DNA of 64,000 nucleotides from Hofstenia miamia (lineage: Eukaryota; Xenacoelomorpha; Acoela; Hofsteniidae). Both the position numbers and the translations under genes were made by a program. The notes under the pieces were generated by a model that saw only the letters and a list, made by a program, of their open reading frames with translations, was not told the origin of the DNA and searched no databases. Below, one piece after another: positions 27,968 to 41,000 of the stretch. The stretch is taken from NCBI GenBank assembly GCA_900660155.1, contig CABFPE010000158.1:445916-509915 (forward strand), read 5' to 3'. Positions within the stretch are counted from its first letter, which is position 1. Each line of letters opens with the position of its first letter.

Positions 27968-28011
27968 GTCAGCTGGAATCTTAATAATGCTGTCAGCTGG
28001 AATTTTTAATA
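27968..28011 (+). repeat. Two-unit tandem repeat, 24-bp period
   Basis: GTCAGCTGGAATCTTAATA is followed 24 bases later by GTCAGCTGGAATTTTTAATA. This is a small local duplication in non-coding sequence. A minus-strand open frame at 28168-28500 lies nearby but is unidentified. Confidence 0.75.
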
Positions 28012-29543
28012 TTCTCAAATGAAGTCAAGTCTTTATTTCAGCTTTTCAACGATATTAAGGTTTACATGATTTTTAGGTTTTCTCGTTATTTATATGTTAC
28101 GCTCAATGACAACAAATTTATGGCTTCTATTGCAGTTACAGGAAGTTGCCTATTCCATGGCTTCCCATTAATGGCACACATAAGTCACTGTCACAAACTG
28201 AAGATTTACAAAAAAATTCTTCAAATTCTGTCTATCAGGTTCATTGTAATTTAAGACGACGACATTAGCAGATTGAAAACTACTCATACACATAATCTGA
28301 CTCAAAATTGGTAGTGGGTGTTTGTTAACCTCTGGGGATATATTCGAAGCCCGCGTTATTTTTAGCACAATCATGTACATGCGTATTTCATGAGGGTACC
28401 CAGAATTCCTATTAATGGTCCATTTATATATTATTTGAATAATGGTTACATTATAAAGCAATACTTTTGTGGTCATGGCATAGTTGATCAAAAGATTCAT
28501 TAGTTTTTCAACTTTACCATTTTAATTAATCAATTCAAATTAGAGTGGGTAGTAACTCATTGAATAAGTTTGGAGCAAGACATTCCGAGATTCCTTAGCG
28601 GTGCTCGGCTTGGAAAACGATTACGAGTTTGTCGCTATTAAATTTTGTAACTTGCTGGAAGTTTGCGTTGGTATATTATTTAAATGGAATACACTTAATG
28701 TTTGTAGTCGGTGACGTTAGAAGGCATTAGCGGCTCGTTTGTGGATTACGTTGTGAAATATAATGTTAATAACATAGATTAAAACTTTTAAAGCGTCCAT
28801 TTAGTTTTTTGCGATTTATGATAATCGCAATGCACTTATTTTGTATTCCCATGATAAATATTAGCATTATTGTTTATAATTTGCATACTGGTAAAGGTTT
28901 TCCGATATGGCTTTAGGTCATTATATTTAGTAATTCTTTCGCTTAGATATTTAGTTATTCTTGATGTTAACGATTTACAATTTGTAAGAATCGCAATTCA
29001 AAGATTACGCAATACAATTGTTACTTAATTTCTCTTTTTGGGGTTGACGTCATCAAGAAGCTTAGGAAAAAATTTGAATTTTAGCAATTTTCTGTGTAGG
29101 CTTACAGTTCTGTCTTTTTTTTGCCGCTAATTTGTGTTTTTCCAAGTCAATTTTATGATGCATCAAAACATAGACCAATTATAATTGTTTTCCAACTGAA
29201 GATTTTAGTGTTTTATTAAACCCATGGTACGAAGTCATTATCAATTATCAGCGTTAATGTATGTCTGTTTATTGTCATGCAATCGGCATCAACTCCGGTT
29301 AAAGCTAGAACGACCAAATGTGTCAAAATCGACACAAATTAATATTAGGTTTACTTGAGCATGCATTCATTCACAAAAACATTTGAATTTTTTCTTTCTG
29401 TTACATAATGTTCTAATTGAAATTCTATATGTAAAATGAATCTCAAAGATTCATGGTATTTCTAGTGATAATTACTTGAGAAACCCTCTTATAAGGCTAT
29501 TGTTTTTCGAGACATTAAATCATTACTAAATGATATCAACAAA

Positions 29544-29581
<38 letters not shown>

Positions 29582-32500
29582 TGTATATGTACGATATATT
29601 CAAATGGAAACATCTGATCATATTATTTTAAATACTAATATTCGTCTGTTGATGTCCACAAAATAGTGCTTTGAATCGCATTTGTATAGATCCATTTTGA
29701 AGTAAATTTAAAGGGCATTCCAGAATTTGGCGGGAAGATAATTTTTACACACCTCTTTCTAACGGCAATAATTAAGCGTTGCTGCCTTATCAAAACACTT
29801 TCTAAAGAAACTATTGAATTTATCTGCGTCTTTTTCCTGTATAACTTGAATAGATAAGTTGCTTTTGATTATACATGTAAAAGTTGAATTCGACTGTTGG
29901 TTTTGGTAGTTAGGTCTCAGTCGCCATATACTTATACTGATTATTAATTTACAAGGAATTCAATAAATAATGCTGAATGTGATTTATTTATCCATTTCAG
30001 CCATCGAATTCTTCACGTCCTAGTCGTCATTCCCTCATGTTTATTTTCATTGGCGTTAAACGTAGTCGAATTTTTTTAATATTTATTAAAGGTCAAAGTA
30101 GATATATTTCAATTATCGTGCGGCACTTAACGGTTCATTGAAATAATATCATCGCCTTTCAAGCATTAATATGTTTTGAAGTTATTCCAAAGATGTAGGG
30201 TGATGTTAAAGCAAACGAGAGGAAATATGAGAATTTCACCGGAAGGTATCAAATCTTCACAAGAAAATATGTTTTGAAGTACGGTACATTTACTTCCCGC
30301 AAAACGTTAATTGATTCTTCATTCTTGGAAACGCTTATCAGATTATGATGTAATCTGTTTGAATTTTTCTTTATACTTTTTTATGTTACTGTCTCTGATT
30401 TTTCCTTAACTAATTCAGCATCAATGTGTACTCGTTTCCGTGGGGGCTCCTACCCTACCGGTAAGGCTATGTTATTATAGGCAATAGAAAATATATTATG
30501 TTATTCCATTCGGCCTAAAATTTAACGAGTTTTTACTTTGATTTCAAATTCTGGGAAATCTTAACACTTCTTCCAATTTCAAAATGTTGTATGGACGACC
30601 TCATTGTCTTTGTTCAATGAAATATTGTTGTAACTACAATCGTGAGATTTTCATATAATTTATTTTTGTGTACTTTTCTATTGAAATAAGTTTGGGCTTT
30701 ACTTGGATTTTCAGGCTGTTATCTTTCTGTCTTAATATGCTGGATTAAACGAAAGAGTTTACTTCAGAATGAATCCTACATGAAATTTTAATTTCTTTTT
30801 GGACAGAGATGCCTCATTCAGACTGATTGCATTATTTATATTTAGATCGAGATTAAGGATTATTCGAATGCTATTCGCAATGCGATGCGCGTTTCGCAAA
30901 TTATGCGAACATAAACATCTTTTTAATTAAATTCACTGCGGTGTTCCAAAATATTTTATCAATGCAAAAAATGTGGGTAAAAATATTAAGAAAATGTACT
31001 TACTGGTTTATCGACATAGCATGTGTATTCCTTAGCGTGCGACAACCCAAATCCACAAAATAACAAAACATAAGTTGGAAGCATTGCAGTAAATTAGGGA
31101 ATGTTGTGGAAAGTGATGAAATCGAATGCTGTCATCAGTGCTAATAATACTGCCTTGGAGGCTATATTCTGAAATATATATGTATACACGTGATTGGATA
31201 GGCGTTTTTTCCGATATGGCGTCTTGTCCAATCGCGTCTCGCCGCTTGTTTGTGTCAGACAAATTAATTTCCAGTAACTTGACAATACTTTCTGACGAGG
31301 TGGATTGTCACCTTATTGAAAAATCCGGTTTTGTTTCGGTTAATTGAAAACATTGTTATTTTATTTTGAACATTGAAGTTATTGAATTTGACACAAATGA
31401 TGCGTGCGCATAATTTGTCCTTGATTCTTTTTTTAATGATACTTTCTTCTCTCGTTTCATTGAAATAGATACAACACTCGCTTTTTATTTACATCAAAAA
31501 ATCCATTAAAATGTGTGCTTTAACCATCTGATGAACGATGGGTTTTTTTGCAAGATTGTCAAATTCTAATTTAAAACATTTTCTAGTTTTGTTCCATTAG
31601 CACTGTGGTAACATTAAATTTTAGAGAAAATGAATTTACATAATTAACTTATTAAAATTTTGTTTCTAATCAAGGGAATGTAAACCATGCTTTTAGAAGT
31701 TCCTGCCCGACTTCTTTGCTTTCATTTTGAAATTCTTCTTCCATTGCGTGGGAAATGTATGTGTTTAACGTAGTTTATACCATTAATTAAGATCAGTAGT
31801 TATTATCAATATTCGATTGTAATTCATTTTTACTTTAATAAAGTATTTGATAAAACAATAAAATATTTCAATGAAATATTTGAGGAACATCATCATAATT
31901 TCAGGAAAGATAAAGCATTTTGAATATTTTGTCTTCTATAAATCGCTTTCGGAAATCGGTCAATATTTGGGTAGATTTCGAAAATTATCTTTACACATCG
32001 CTGGATGACACTGGGCGGAACTCTTGAGCAGATCTAGTTTCTTCGCTGTCCCAATTTGGAAAATACCTTTCGATAAATTATCAAAAGAACTCGATAGCAT
32101 TTTAATTCGGACAAAAGTTGATACAACTGTTATTTAACTAAAGATGTGGGTTCAAACTCTTGAATGTAATATGCACTTAAAATATTTGCTTATGGGTAAA
32201 TGGGATCGTTAAAACCCTGCTGTAAGATATTAATATTCACTAACCTCTCAAAGGAGGACATACACATATAAAATCTCTGAAAGTTTAATTTTCATTTCAT
32301 GTATTAAAAAATATAATATTCTATCAATAAACTCGGTAAATAGTTATTGATAACATTAATTAATTTAATCTAACTATTGTTATAGCAGATGTCACAAGGA
32401 AGTAAAATACATTATTTCATAAAAATAACAGAAATCAAACGCATGTTTTTGATTGCTTAATATTTAATGTTTAAACCAATATCCCGTAATAAACTTATTC

Positions 32501-32589
32501 TTCATTTAAAAAGTCATTCATTATAACTTTGCAGACAAAAATAAGCAATTGAATAATTTCAAGTTTTGCCGTTTATATTCATTCTAAAA
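28012..32589. other. Gene-free AT-rich stretch
   Basis: This holds a (TA)n tract at 29547-29579 and short open frames (28168-28500 minus, 31032-31347 both strands) with no recognisable domain or paired splice sites. Nothing else is interpretable. Confidence 0.45.
29547..29579. repeat. (TA)n microsatellite
   Basis: Alternating TA run. Confidence 0.9.
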
Positions 32590-32925
32590 CCCATATCCCC
32601 AAACTTGAAACCTGGCCCGACCAATACCAGTATTGTAAAAGCCCTGCCCGTCGCTAAGCCCGTTTCCAAATTTAAAAAGCCCATTTGACAATAAAAAAGC
32701 CCATACATGCATGCTAATTTGAAGAGATTACGCGTCAGAATTGTAAATATATATTGTATAAATAATATATGTAAATTATATGAGTTCGGTAATGTACTTT
32801 ACAAATGAGAGGACGCCTGAGGCCCGCGACCAAAAAATACTACAAAGCCCCTTCTAAGAAGTACTTTTTCTCTAGGCTTCCCATAACAAAATTTGAAACC
32901 CATACCCACGTCAACCCAGATAATT
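32590..32925. repeat. Probable transposon remnant rich in AAGCCC and ACCC motifs
   Basis: A series of AAGCCC, ACCCAT and CCCGACC words stands out from the AT-rich surroundings, for example CTGGCCCGACC near 32612 and GCCCATTTGACA near 32680. Related words recur at the far side (AAGCCCC near 32844, GAAACCCATACCC near 32897). The texture resembles MITE subterminal regions. I could not fix inverted ends or a target duplication. Confidence 0.35.
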
Positions 32926-33975
32926 TCTAAAGACAATTAATTGACTGCAGTAAATTTTGATTAGAATTTCACATTAAGGATGTTGATATTTCAAAGTTTT
33001 CTTCAATTTTGTTGTATTTCATGTGACCAAAGTTATCTTTGATGACGAATGTTTAAATTACTAGAATATATGTTTGCATAAGATATGGCAATGTTTAAAA
33101 ATATATCTTTCGCTAAATGTAAAGTCTTTATTTAGCGCCATTTTTAAGCAGTTCTTAATAATATTCGATGCTGTTTTTCCAATAGGAAACTAGATAACAA
33201 CGTGGCATAAAATCGAAAATATATCTAACTGGATTATTGAAAAATTGCGGATGTTTCGTGGTTAATTCACATTAGTTCGTGGTATTGTAAATCCAATATT
33301 ACGAGATCACCTAAATACATTAAAATTTAGCTTATTACTCTACACTTATTATTAAACCAAGTGTATTCCTTTATTTCTCTTACGGTTGATATCACATAAT
33401 GCATTTAATTGGATAAAACCTACACACCAATGGACCTTCAAATTTGATTGCTGACGCTTGTTTTCTTTAGCATTTCAAATTTAGGTAACAAGTTTACACT
33501 TTCTGCAAAACTGGATTCAAATGCCAATTCCTTAGAAATATATCTAAGGCATTAATTTTCGAAATTTTTGAAAACTTTTATCGTTTTAGAATTTATTCTA
33601 ACTGCACCAGGAGAAAGCATATCTTAACCCTTTGACCAATATTGGGCCTTTAGGGACCCAAAGTTATTATTGTCTTTACAAAGACAGACGTTTAATTTTC
33701 ATTCCAATTTGTAATGCATTATGATGAAATTTATTTGAACTGCAGTATGACTATATAACTAAGCATTGCTAATAGCTAAAATAAAGTTGGACTTCAGAAT
33801 AAAGTTATATCAAATTTCAAAATAAAAGCACATATTGTGCATTGATATCATGAAAGCACATGACACATATTGTGTAAGTGTTTAAATCCATGGCTCTACA
33901 ATACACATTTTTATAGTCTGGGTCTGGACGAAGACCCTGTGTGAAATAAGTATAATCTGGGGAAAAATTTTGAAT

Positions 33976-35664
33976 TTAATTTCTATCTGCAGCAGGTGCG
34001 GATAGCAGGTAAACTAATAAAGCTATTGAAGAAAAAAAAATAATAGGCAATTTTGTAAATTTATTGGTCAGGTACATAAAAATAGAATTTTTGATTAAAA
34101 TTTGCATTCCATGGTTACGTGGGTGACATGCAGTGAGGAAAAATTCAACAATAAGCTCAATAATTTTCTTTCTAGATTTAAATAAGTTAAAAGCTTTTTT
34201 ACACCATGGAAAATAATAAGTATAAATATCCTCAACAAAAAAATGGTAAGGAAAACACTTGGATATTTTACAGATCAATAAAGGCCGGTTACGTGTTTGA
34301 CAGGTTTTGCAAATAACAATGCAATTTAAGATTTCCCTGTGAAGTTTCCAGGTTAAGCAGGGATATTTTGCTTGCCAAGGCATTCTAAGGAAACGATTGA
34401 AAGAATAACAAGAAAAAAATGGCCAAATCTCATCAAAAACTTGAAAAATTTCAAATAATGTTGTGGTTACAGAGCTGACAAAGAAGTTGTGTTTTTTTAC
34501 ATATAACGCTGATTTCTTTCTACCTGGAATGAATAAAAACAAACTTATTAATTATCAAATTAACATTTAATTGAAATTTTTTTGTTGAGAGACAAAATAA
34601 AGAATACAAAAGAAAAATATCAATAGCATACATACAGTAGTGGGTCCCAGGGACCTTTAATAAGATGGAATGAACATATTTACACTTTTTGTGGTACACA
34701 AATACAGTGAGTTTACATTGTGAGAATAAGCTAGAAACATATGTAATTATTTAATCTTAGACTTCTGGAATAAAAATATGTGATGGAATACAATTTTGTT
34801 GAAAAGTAATATCTATTTCAGGCGATTGATTGACAAACCAGCATTTTTCCATCGTTATTGTTTTCTGAAAATCCCATCAATTTTAACTGTGATTTCAAAA
34901 TGATTTTTCTCTTAATTTTGTTTCACTAATATACACAATCTTTGCAAAGCTAGTGCTAATGTATATTACCGATGCTATGTTTAGGAAATGCTGATGTTGT
35001 GAAGAATATTTTAAAATTCATGTTTACATGTGCGACCTATCTTTTTTCCTCATTTTAACAATGAGAAAGCGTCCCATGGTATCTGAGGAAAAGCTAAAAT
35101 ATTATTGTTTGAGGCAAAAACCCTAGTAGGGAAATACTTTCTTAGAACAATCGGTTACGTGTGTGACAATACCATTATTTTCATACTGAAATTAATTTCT
35201 TCTTTGTTTTTCTTGGCAATATGCCATTTTAAACCTCTATTTCACTTACTGAAAAAATAATAAGTTTCCACCTGTTGATAAAATGTTTGAATGTTACCTT
35301 CAAAGTATATGATTATAAGCTATCCAAATATTTATATCATGTATGTCGCAGTTTAAGGCGTCATTATGTATCAGCAATGTGGGATATTTTGTTTTTTCTT
35401 AAACCTAGAATGGTGTCAGACACTTTAAATAACTTCCCATGATTATTTGCAAAGACTTTAAAAATTACCTCGAACTTGACATTCCTGTGAGATGATCCAA
35501 TATATTTCGTAACTAGTTTGTGGTTCACATATTTCATAAGACATCAACGAATACATAAAATTTGTGATAACTTGTTTTTGTTGTTTAGCTATAGTTGAAG
35601 AAGCATCATTAACTTCTTGGTTTTCTTCAAGTTTTAGGCAAAAAATGCCAATCCATAAAATCAA
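33976..35664 (-). CDS. Unidentified two-exon gene model on the minus strand
   Basis: Exon 1 runs 35664-35469 from an ATG to the donor CGAG|GTAATT. Exon 2 runs 34523-33976 from a strong acceptor (pyrimidine-rich, TTCATTCCAG|GT) to a stop. The phases agree (phase 1), giving about 247 residues. Exon 2 holds the longest open frame in the window. The protein is rich in F, I, C and K, with a loose C-x2-C..C-x4-C..H arrangement at about residues 140-162 and a hydrophobic C-terminus. I do not recognise it. Two of the three copies of a repeated DNA motif fall inside exon 2 and one outside any exon, which argues that this may be transposon sequence read by chance. It lies within the possible piggyBac-like element. 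Confidence 0.3.
34113..34128 (+). repeat. GGTTACGTGKKTGACA motif, copy 1
   Basis: Reads GGTTACGTGGGTGACA. It is one of three copies within about 1 kb of the piggyBac-like region. Confidence 0.7.
34287..34302 (+). repeat. GGTTACGTGKKTGACA motif, copy 2
   Basis: Reads GGTTACGTGTTTGACA, in the same orientation as the other two copies. Confidence 0.7.
35153..35168 (+). repeat. GGTTACGTGKKTGACA motif, copy 3
   Basis: Reads GGTTACGTGTGTGACA. It lies in the intron of the unidentified minus-strand model. Confidence 0.7.
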
Positions 35665-37342
35665 ATTTTTACTCTTGACGCATGTAGGGTCGCTGGAAAC
35701 CTAATCTCCAAAACGCAAAAAATGGTAGTTTGTTATATTTTTTTTAGAGTCTGTCATAATACTACAAAGTACAATTAGAAAATTGCACTTAAAAAGTCAT
35801 ACTTTGTAGTTTTATATGCGTGAAAAGGTTTAAAGAAATTTAATGTTAGAAAAAATTATTTTCGTGATTTATTAGTTCATAACTTATTCTTTAGTTTTGT
35901 TTCCTGAAACATTCATTGTCACATTAATTGAAAATGTCATTGGAATTTGTAGGTGGACTCGATAATTTTATTTGCCTAATTGCTTTCTCATTCCTATAAA
36001 AAGATCTCTCTGAAAGAAATGGAATTCCGAGGTTTTTCTAATATATTCTAACACGGATGGCCGATAAATATTAAATTTCCAACAAATATCGTGACCCCAA
36101 TCAGTTTTGATTTTGGAAGGTGTTCTTTTATTGCTGTTATTATCTATGACATTTTTCTTACAATTTTCAACAATTTATTTTTGTTTATTATTAAGTACAT
36201 CTAATCTCACCATTATCACTTATTTATATATTGTATCCTATAGAGCTAACAAATAAACTGCAATTACGGATGCCCATCTACTGTTTTATGCTTTCATTCA
36301 TACGCTTAAGACGAGAAGCATGTTTCAGATAACGATAAAGATCAGGAAGCATTTGCAGCGCCATAAACAATAATGGAAGCGCAAATAAATGTCAGTTATT
36401 GCACTGATGGATCAACCTGTGAACAACCCTATAGATCAACAATCAGGTCACTATATGATCAGACATTGCTTCACAACTCATGAAATTAGTGCTGAAATTT
36501 TTAACTGCACCAACAAAGAGTGAAATCGCATTCTTCGTAATCCATTTTAAGACACAAACTCTAAGAAAAATAATACATATCTTGGACTTCTTCTATTGAA
36601 GTTCACTGCGGACACTTTGAATAGAAGGCATATTTTCTCACAAAAAGAGCAAAATGTGCCAAACAACTCCCTGTAACTATTTTCTCTTTTACTTGGCATT
36701 GCATTCAGAATATAACAGAAGAAAAGCTCAATGGCTTTTCTTAGAGTAATTAGGACATCCTATGATTGCTTATACCATCACCAAGTAATAATCCCTTGTA
36801 TGACTATTCCTTTATTTTTTACCGCTACTGCCTTTTCCTAAATAAGGTCATCTTAATCAAGAAAGCTTGCCCATTGCAGACACTGGTTTCGTTCAAAAGA
36901 CACCAAAATTTGAATTATATAGTAGATGCAACACTTCAATATGGAAAGAAGATCACTGAATCCTCGATCATTTACAATGTAAATGACCTTTGTAAGGTCC
37001 TTGAAAGTTTCTTACTTAATTGTTTACTTACAAAAATAGTTTTGATGTTGGCATTATACTTGAATGCATTATTGCTATCACTTTCATAGCCATACAATAC
37101 AGTTTTAGCTATGGGGTCGCTTGCCATCCTATGGTATTTAATTTTATATTTTCGAATGGTAATTAAAAGGTACATTTTAAGTGTTTCTAGTTGTATAAAC
37201 CATGTATGATATTGAATTAATTTTGAAATTGCTTAGTTCATATTAAAGTGCTTAATTTTTATGTTATGGAAAATTGAATCCGAGGTTATAATTTTGTCCA
37301 CCTTTTCGTACAAAACTACAGTAGATAGCGCAAATGTTAGTT

Positions 37343-37368
37343 TATATAAATATATATATATATATATG
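37343..37368. repeat. (TA)n microsatellite
   Basis: Alternating TA run. Confidence 0.9.
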
Positions 37369-38028
37369 GTAGTTTTAATTTTGCATTAATTTTTTGTGGA
37401 TAAAAATATTATTATAATGCAGCCTTAACTTGATTAAAAAATGACATTAGCATAGATTAATTAGTTAATTAAGGCATAATCCCCTATTTCCTTCCAATTT
37501 CTTACTTTATTGCGACTTGAACTTTTCATTTAAGTTTGCCTTTATCTTTCAATGTACTGTGTTATTGCTCTAATGTTACTTGAAACTCTTGCAATACCTG
37601 CACAAATGTATGTTGGAAAATTTCACATTCTGTATGCTTTAAATTATGTTAGTATTCTTATGGAAGTGTTTTTATGTTGTCCGAATATTCATTTTGAAAC
37701 TTGCCACGATGTTAAATCCTTCATATTTTAAAGCGACTATTTTTGTTTGGCATTGCTTTGGCATTGCAATGTGACGTCAACCTTTTTAGTATATTGCTGT
37801 GCATTAATGAGCTTATCAATATTAAAGGCCTTCTAGTCAGGCACAGACTTGCAGAGGGGCGGGAGACCTCTATTGGAAATGCAATATAGACGTGCTCATG
37901 CTATAATTGACTTTAGATAAATGCCTAATCCTTCATATAGCACGGTCAGGCATTATGCAAAGAGAAAATGTTTTCAAGCCGTGTGCAAATCATTTAATTT
38001 GTCCATTCTATACTCCCCATTTTTGTTC

Positions 38029-38077
38029 TTTTTGATTTTAAAATCAGTTTTGAAATAAACTATTTTAAAATCAAAAA
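38029..38077. repeat. Perfect 16-bp inverted repeat, 17-base loop
   Basis: TTTTTGATTTTAAAAT is followed after 17 bases by its exact reverse complement ATTTTAAAATCAAAAA. Each arm contains the palindrome GATTTTAAAATC, so alternative foldings exist. The pure A/T arms mean the stem is weak for its length. No gene is adjacent. Confidence 0.85.
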
Positions 38078-40802
38078 CTCGTTTGAAAATTCCTAGATCC
38101 ATCGTTCCCTCCACTAACCTATTCCTGTATCGCATCTACCAGCTCACTATTATTTAAACCTAGTTATCTAATCCGAATGATAAGCCACGTATTGAAATGA
38201 ATAAATGAAAAAAATTATTCAATGTGTGATTTTATGTAATCACTTCGTCTGAAGTAGTTGGAAATGAGAAATGTCCTCAGCACCATCTTGTATCTGTAAT
38301 TAATGATTAAATCTCTTTTAACATATCTTGCTTTCTCTTTTCAATTTAGCTGCTTCCTGTATCTATGATGTTTAATGGCTTCAGTTTTATCTTTAAATAA
38401 AATTGAAATATTTCAATTCCTTAATCGATATTTTTGATGATACTACAATGCTTTGAGCAAATTAAAATTCTCTCCGTTATATTTATACACATATTTTCTT
38501 TAAATCATGCTAAAATGAAACAATCATTAATGATAAAAATCATAATTAGTTCTTCCATGTCTTATGACTTAGTTGGAAAAAATTTTCTAGTTTGGATTAA
38601 GGCATTAAGAAATCTCACTCAAATCTAAAGGTCAATCGAGAATGATATTTTAGTAATGAACTGAAACCCAAATAAGAATATAAACACATATATTTTTGCT
38701 GGGAGTTGATTATTAGTGTACGCTCAAATGAGAATTGAGTAAAGAAATGCTGTAATTTATTTAGATAATAATATTCAGTCATATTGTGCAGGCGCGATTA
38801 TCTAAACATTATATGAAACTGGGGATCTCTTATGTAAATATTGAGATAAAAAATAAAATTTTTAAGGCCGCGCCTGATATGATTGTATGTTTGGAACATT
38901 GATATACTAGAACCAATTGTCTAGTGGGAAGGCCCGGATATGTATTTTAAAGCATTTTTAATACTGTCTATAACTAATGAAAAGGAAGCACTATTTTAAT
39001 GTTTGTCTGGAAGCGTTAACTTCAAGAACGTTAAATTAAGTTGATTTGAAACCAATAGCAAGCAACTGTTTAACTAATGGGAATTAAATTTTACTACTTG
39101 TATTTTATTAAGCATTCCTTATAAACTTTAATTGAACAATATGTTATCCACTATAAAGGAAATTTTAAAGGTGGAGAAAGCTATTAATTCTAATGAAATT
39201 TTAATCAAATTAATTTAGAAAATATCGCTTAAGTGGACATTTTATTATTAAACAGGGTGCATCAGAAGTGAATGTACACCAGCCTTAAACTTCTCAGCTA
39301 AGTACGCATTTGTGAAAAAAAAATTGTTTGAAATCGTTATGACAGCGATCTACTTAATAGAAAATTGATAAGCGATGACCTTTGATATAAAGATTGGAAG
39401 AAACTTTTAACTGTAGATAGTTTTCGTTAATTGTAATCTGAGTGCAGTAATGGGACATAGTGGAATCAATTTCCTATTTATTATTATTATTATTAAATAA
39501 CTTATATTATATATAGGATTACTGAGAAGGTTTTTACCATTGAAAATTCAAGTAAACGAAAATTTGAAATTGCATTTATGATGATTATATGAAGATCACT
39601 CATCGTTACCTATCGGGTCAGTAGGAGTTCAATTCGAAGGCCTTTGGACGTAATTGTTCGCCTATGTAGTTCAACCTTTCGTGACTATAAACGGTGTTTC
39701 CCTTGACAAAAATAAGCATGTTTATCTGTTTCAGAAGCTTTTTCTAGTGCAAATTCAAGTTCTATATTCAATACAAAAAGAATAATTCAGAAATTTTTCA
39801 AGAAAACCAAAATTGTCCATGAAATCATACCAAATTATTATTTGTTTGAAGCTGTCCTGATTTATTTTTCTGTAATACTTGGTCGACTAAGTTTACTTGA
39901 CTTGGCAAAAAAGAATCATCAACCAGCTTTGAGCCCTGAACCTTCCAAGGTGTTTCATAATTTGCTTCGGAAACAAATTGATTATTATCTCATGATTACG
40001 GCATAATCTTTTTATATTTTGAATAGATTATCCAATTCTATGTTACACAATTTTCTTTAATTTCGTTTTGGTTAAAGGACAATTTCATTTCTCGATTTCT
40101 TGATTTTTAATTCCTAGACGATAAGAAATATTCCGTACCGTGTGGGAGTTATTATATAGAGAATATGTAATTCAAATCTATTAAACATGCAGGTATACTG
40201 ATTTGTTTAGTTCTTACGACCAAATGTGCTGTACAATAAAAAATATCAAAATGTCATACGGCATCGTCTTTTGCAAATTAGTATTGGTAAGAGGTCCCCG
40301 ATCGTTTGCTGCTGTTCGAATACACATTTTTCGTTCTCTTCATTTCGATGAGAAAACCGGCAATGTTTGAACTTCGCACATATTTATCGAAGAAAAGTTC
40401 GTTAAAATCGTCGAAAGCATCATCACAGGCGTGCTTACATAACGAAAATCCTATTACCTATGATGCTATATGCATGAAGAGAATTGATAGTATTAATTCA
40501 CTTGATATTACTAATAAAACATTTATTTCAAGGTTTTGGAAAGTAAATCTATCACAAAGAAAGCACTAAATTTTTATTAAGGTTTTAGTAGAGGAAGCTT
40601 AGAGGAAGCTTACTTAGCTCTTCTTGGTTACAACAACTTCAATACTACATTATTTCGAATTACATTTTAGAAACCACTCGCTATCAATAATTGGTTGTAA
40701 CTAGTTTTATTGGCTATAATTTTAAAATTGTGCTACTGATATTAACCTTAACGTGCACATGAATTTTTAAAACATTTATGACTTATTATTGACAAAATTT
40801 GA

Positions 40803-40875
40803 AGCGCTCATAACTAATGAATATATCCAAAATCTGAAAACACTACAAGATAGAAGAGTTTCTCTTCTTTGATTT
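40803..40875 (-). repeat. Dispersed repeat, copy 2
   Basis: This is the counterpart of 25140-25225. On the minus strand it lies directly downstream of the G/C-rich segment at 40876-41000, which may belong to the same transposable element. Confidence 0.5.
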
Positions 40876-41000
40876 GCGTTCTTAAGCCGGGCCGATGAAA
40901 GTCCCATCGAGTTTTGCCGTTGTGCGAGTCCTCCGGTCGGAGATTTCTTCCTTGCCGCGATCTCTCCCTTAATGAGTTTAGGATTAATTTTACTCCCATG
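40876..41000. other. G/C-rich island, probable transposon body
   Basis: This is a sharp rise in G+C in an AT-rich neighbourhood, with words such as GCCGGGCCGATG and CCTCCGGTCGGAG. It is open on both strands (plus 40914-41222, minus 40814-40999), but neither translation is recognisable. Adjacency to the dispersed repeat suggests an interspersed element rather than a host exon. Confidence 0.35.

Larger units (their letters stand above)
33624..35833. mobile_element. Possible piggyBac-like element between TTAA sites
   Basis: The left boundary is TTAA followed by CCCTTTGACCAATAT. The right boundary, on the minus strand, is TTAA followed by ACCTTTTCACGCATAT, and the two can be aligned as a diverged inverted repeat. 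A TTAA target with a CCCTTT start is the hallmark of the piggyBac superfamily. Internal marks fit a transposon: TGTCTTTACAAAGACA (33671), GCACATATTGTGC (33828), ACACATATTGTGT (33863), GGGACC/GGTCCC words at 33652 and 34648, and a 16-bp motif present three times. No piggyBac catalytic (DDD) protein is recognisable. The right end is the weaker call. Confidence 0.4.
35834..40802. other. Gene-free AT-rich stretch
   Basis: No exon is supported; open frames at 36766-37089 and 40306-40569 are unrecognised. It holds a (TA)n tract at 37343-37368 and the long hairpin at 38029-38077. At about 39253 the words ACAGGGTGCATCAGAAGTG and TGTACACC resemble the outer end of a mariner-like element, but no partner end is seen. 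Confidence 0.4.

Noticed and set aside
34523-34542. Starting the orphan ORF at the upstream ATG of the exon 2 frame
   Set aside because: That ATG lies inside the polypyrimidine/acceptor region, so the spliced start in exon 1 is the more consistent model.
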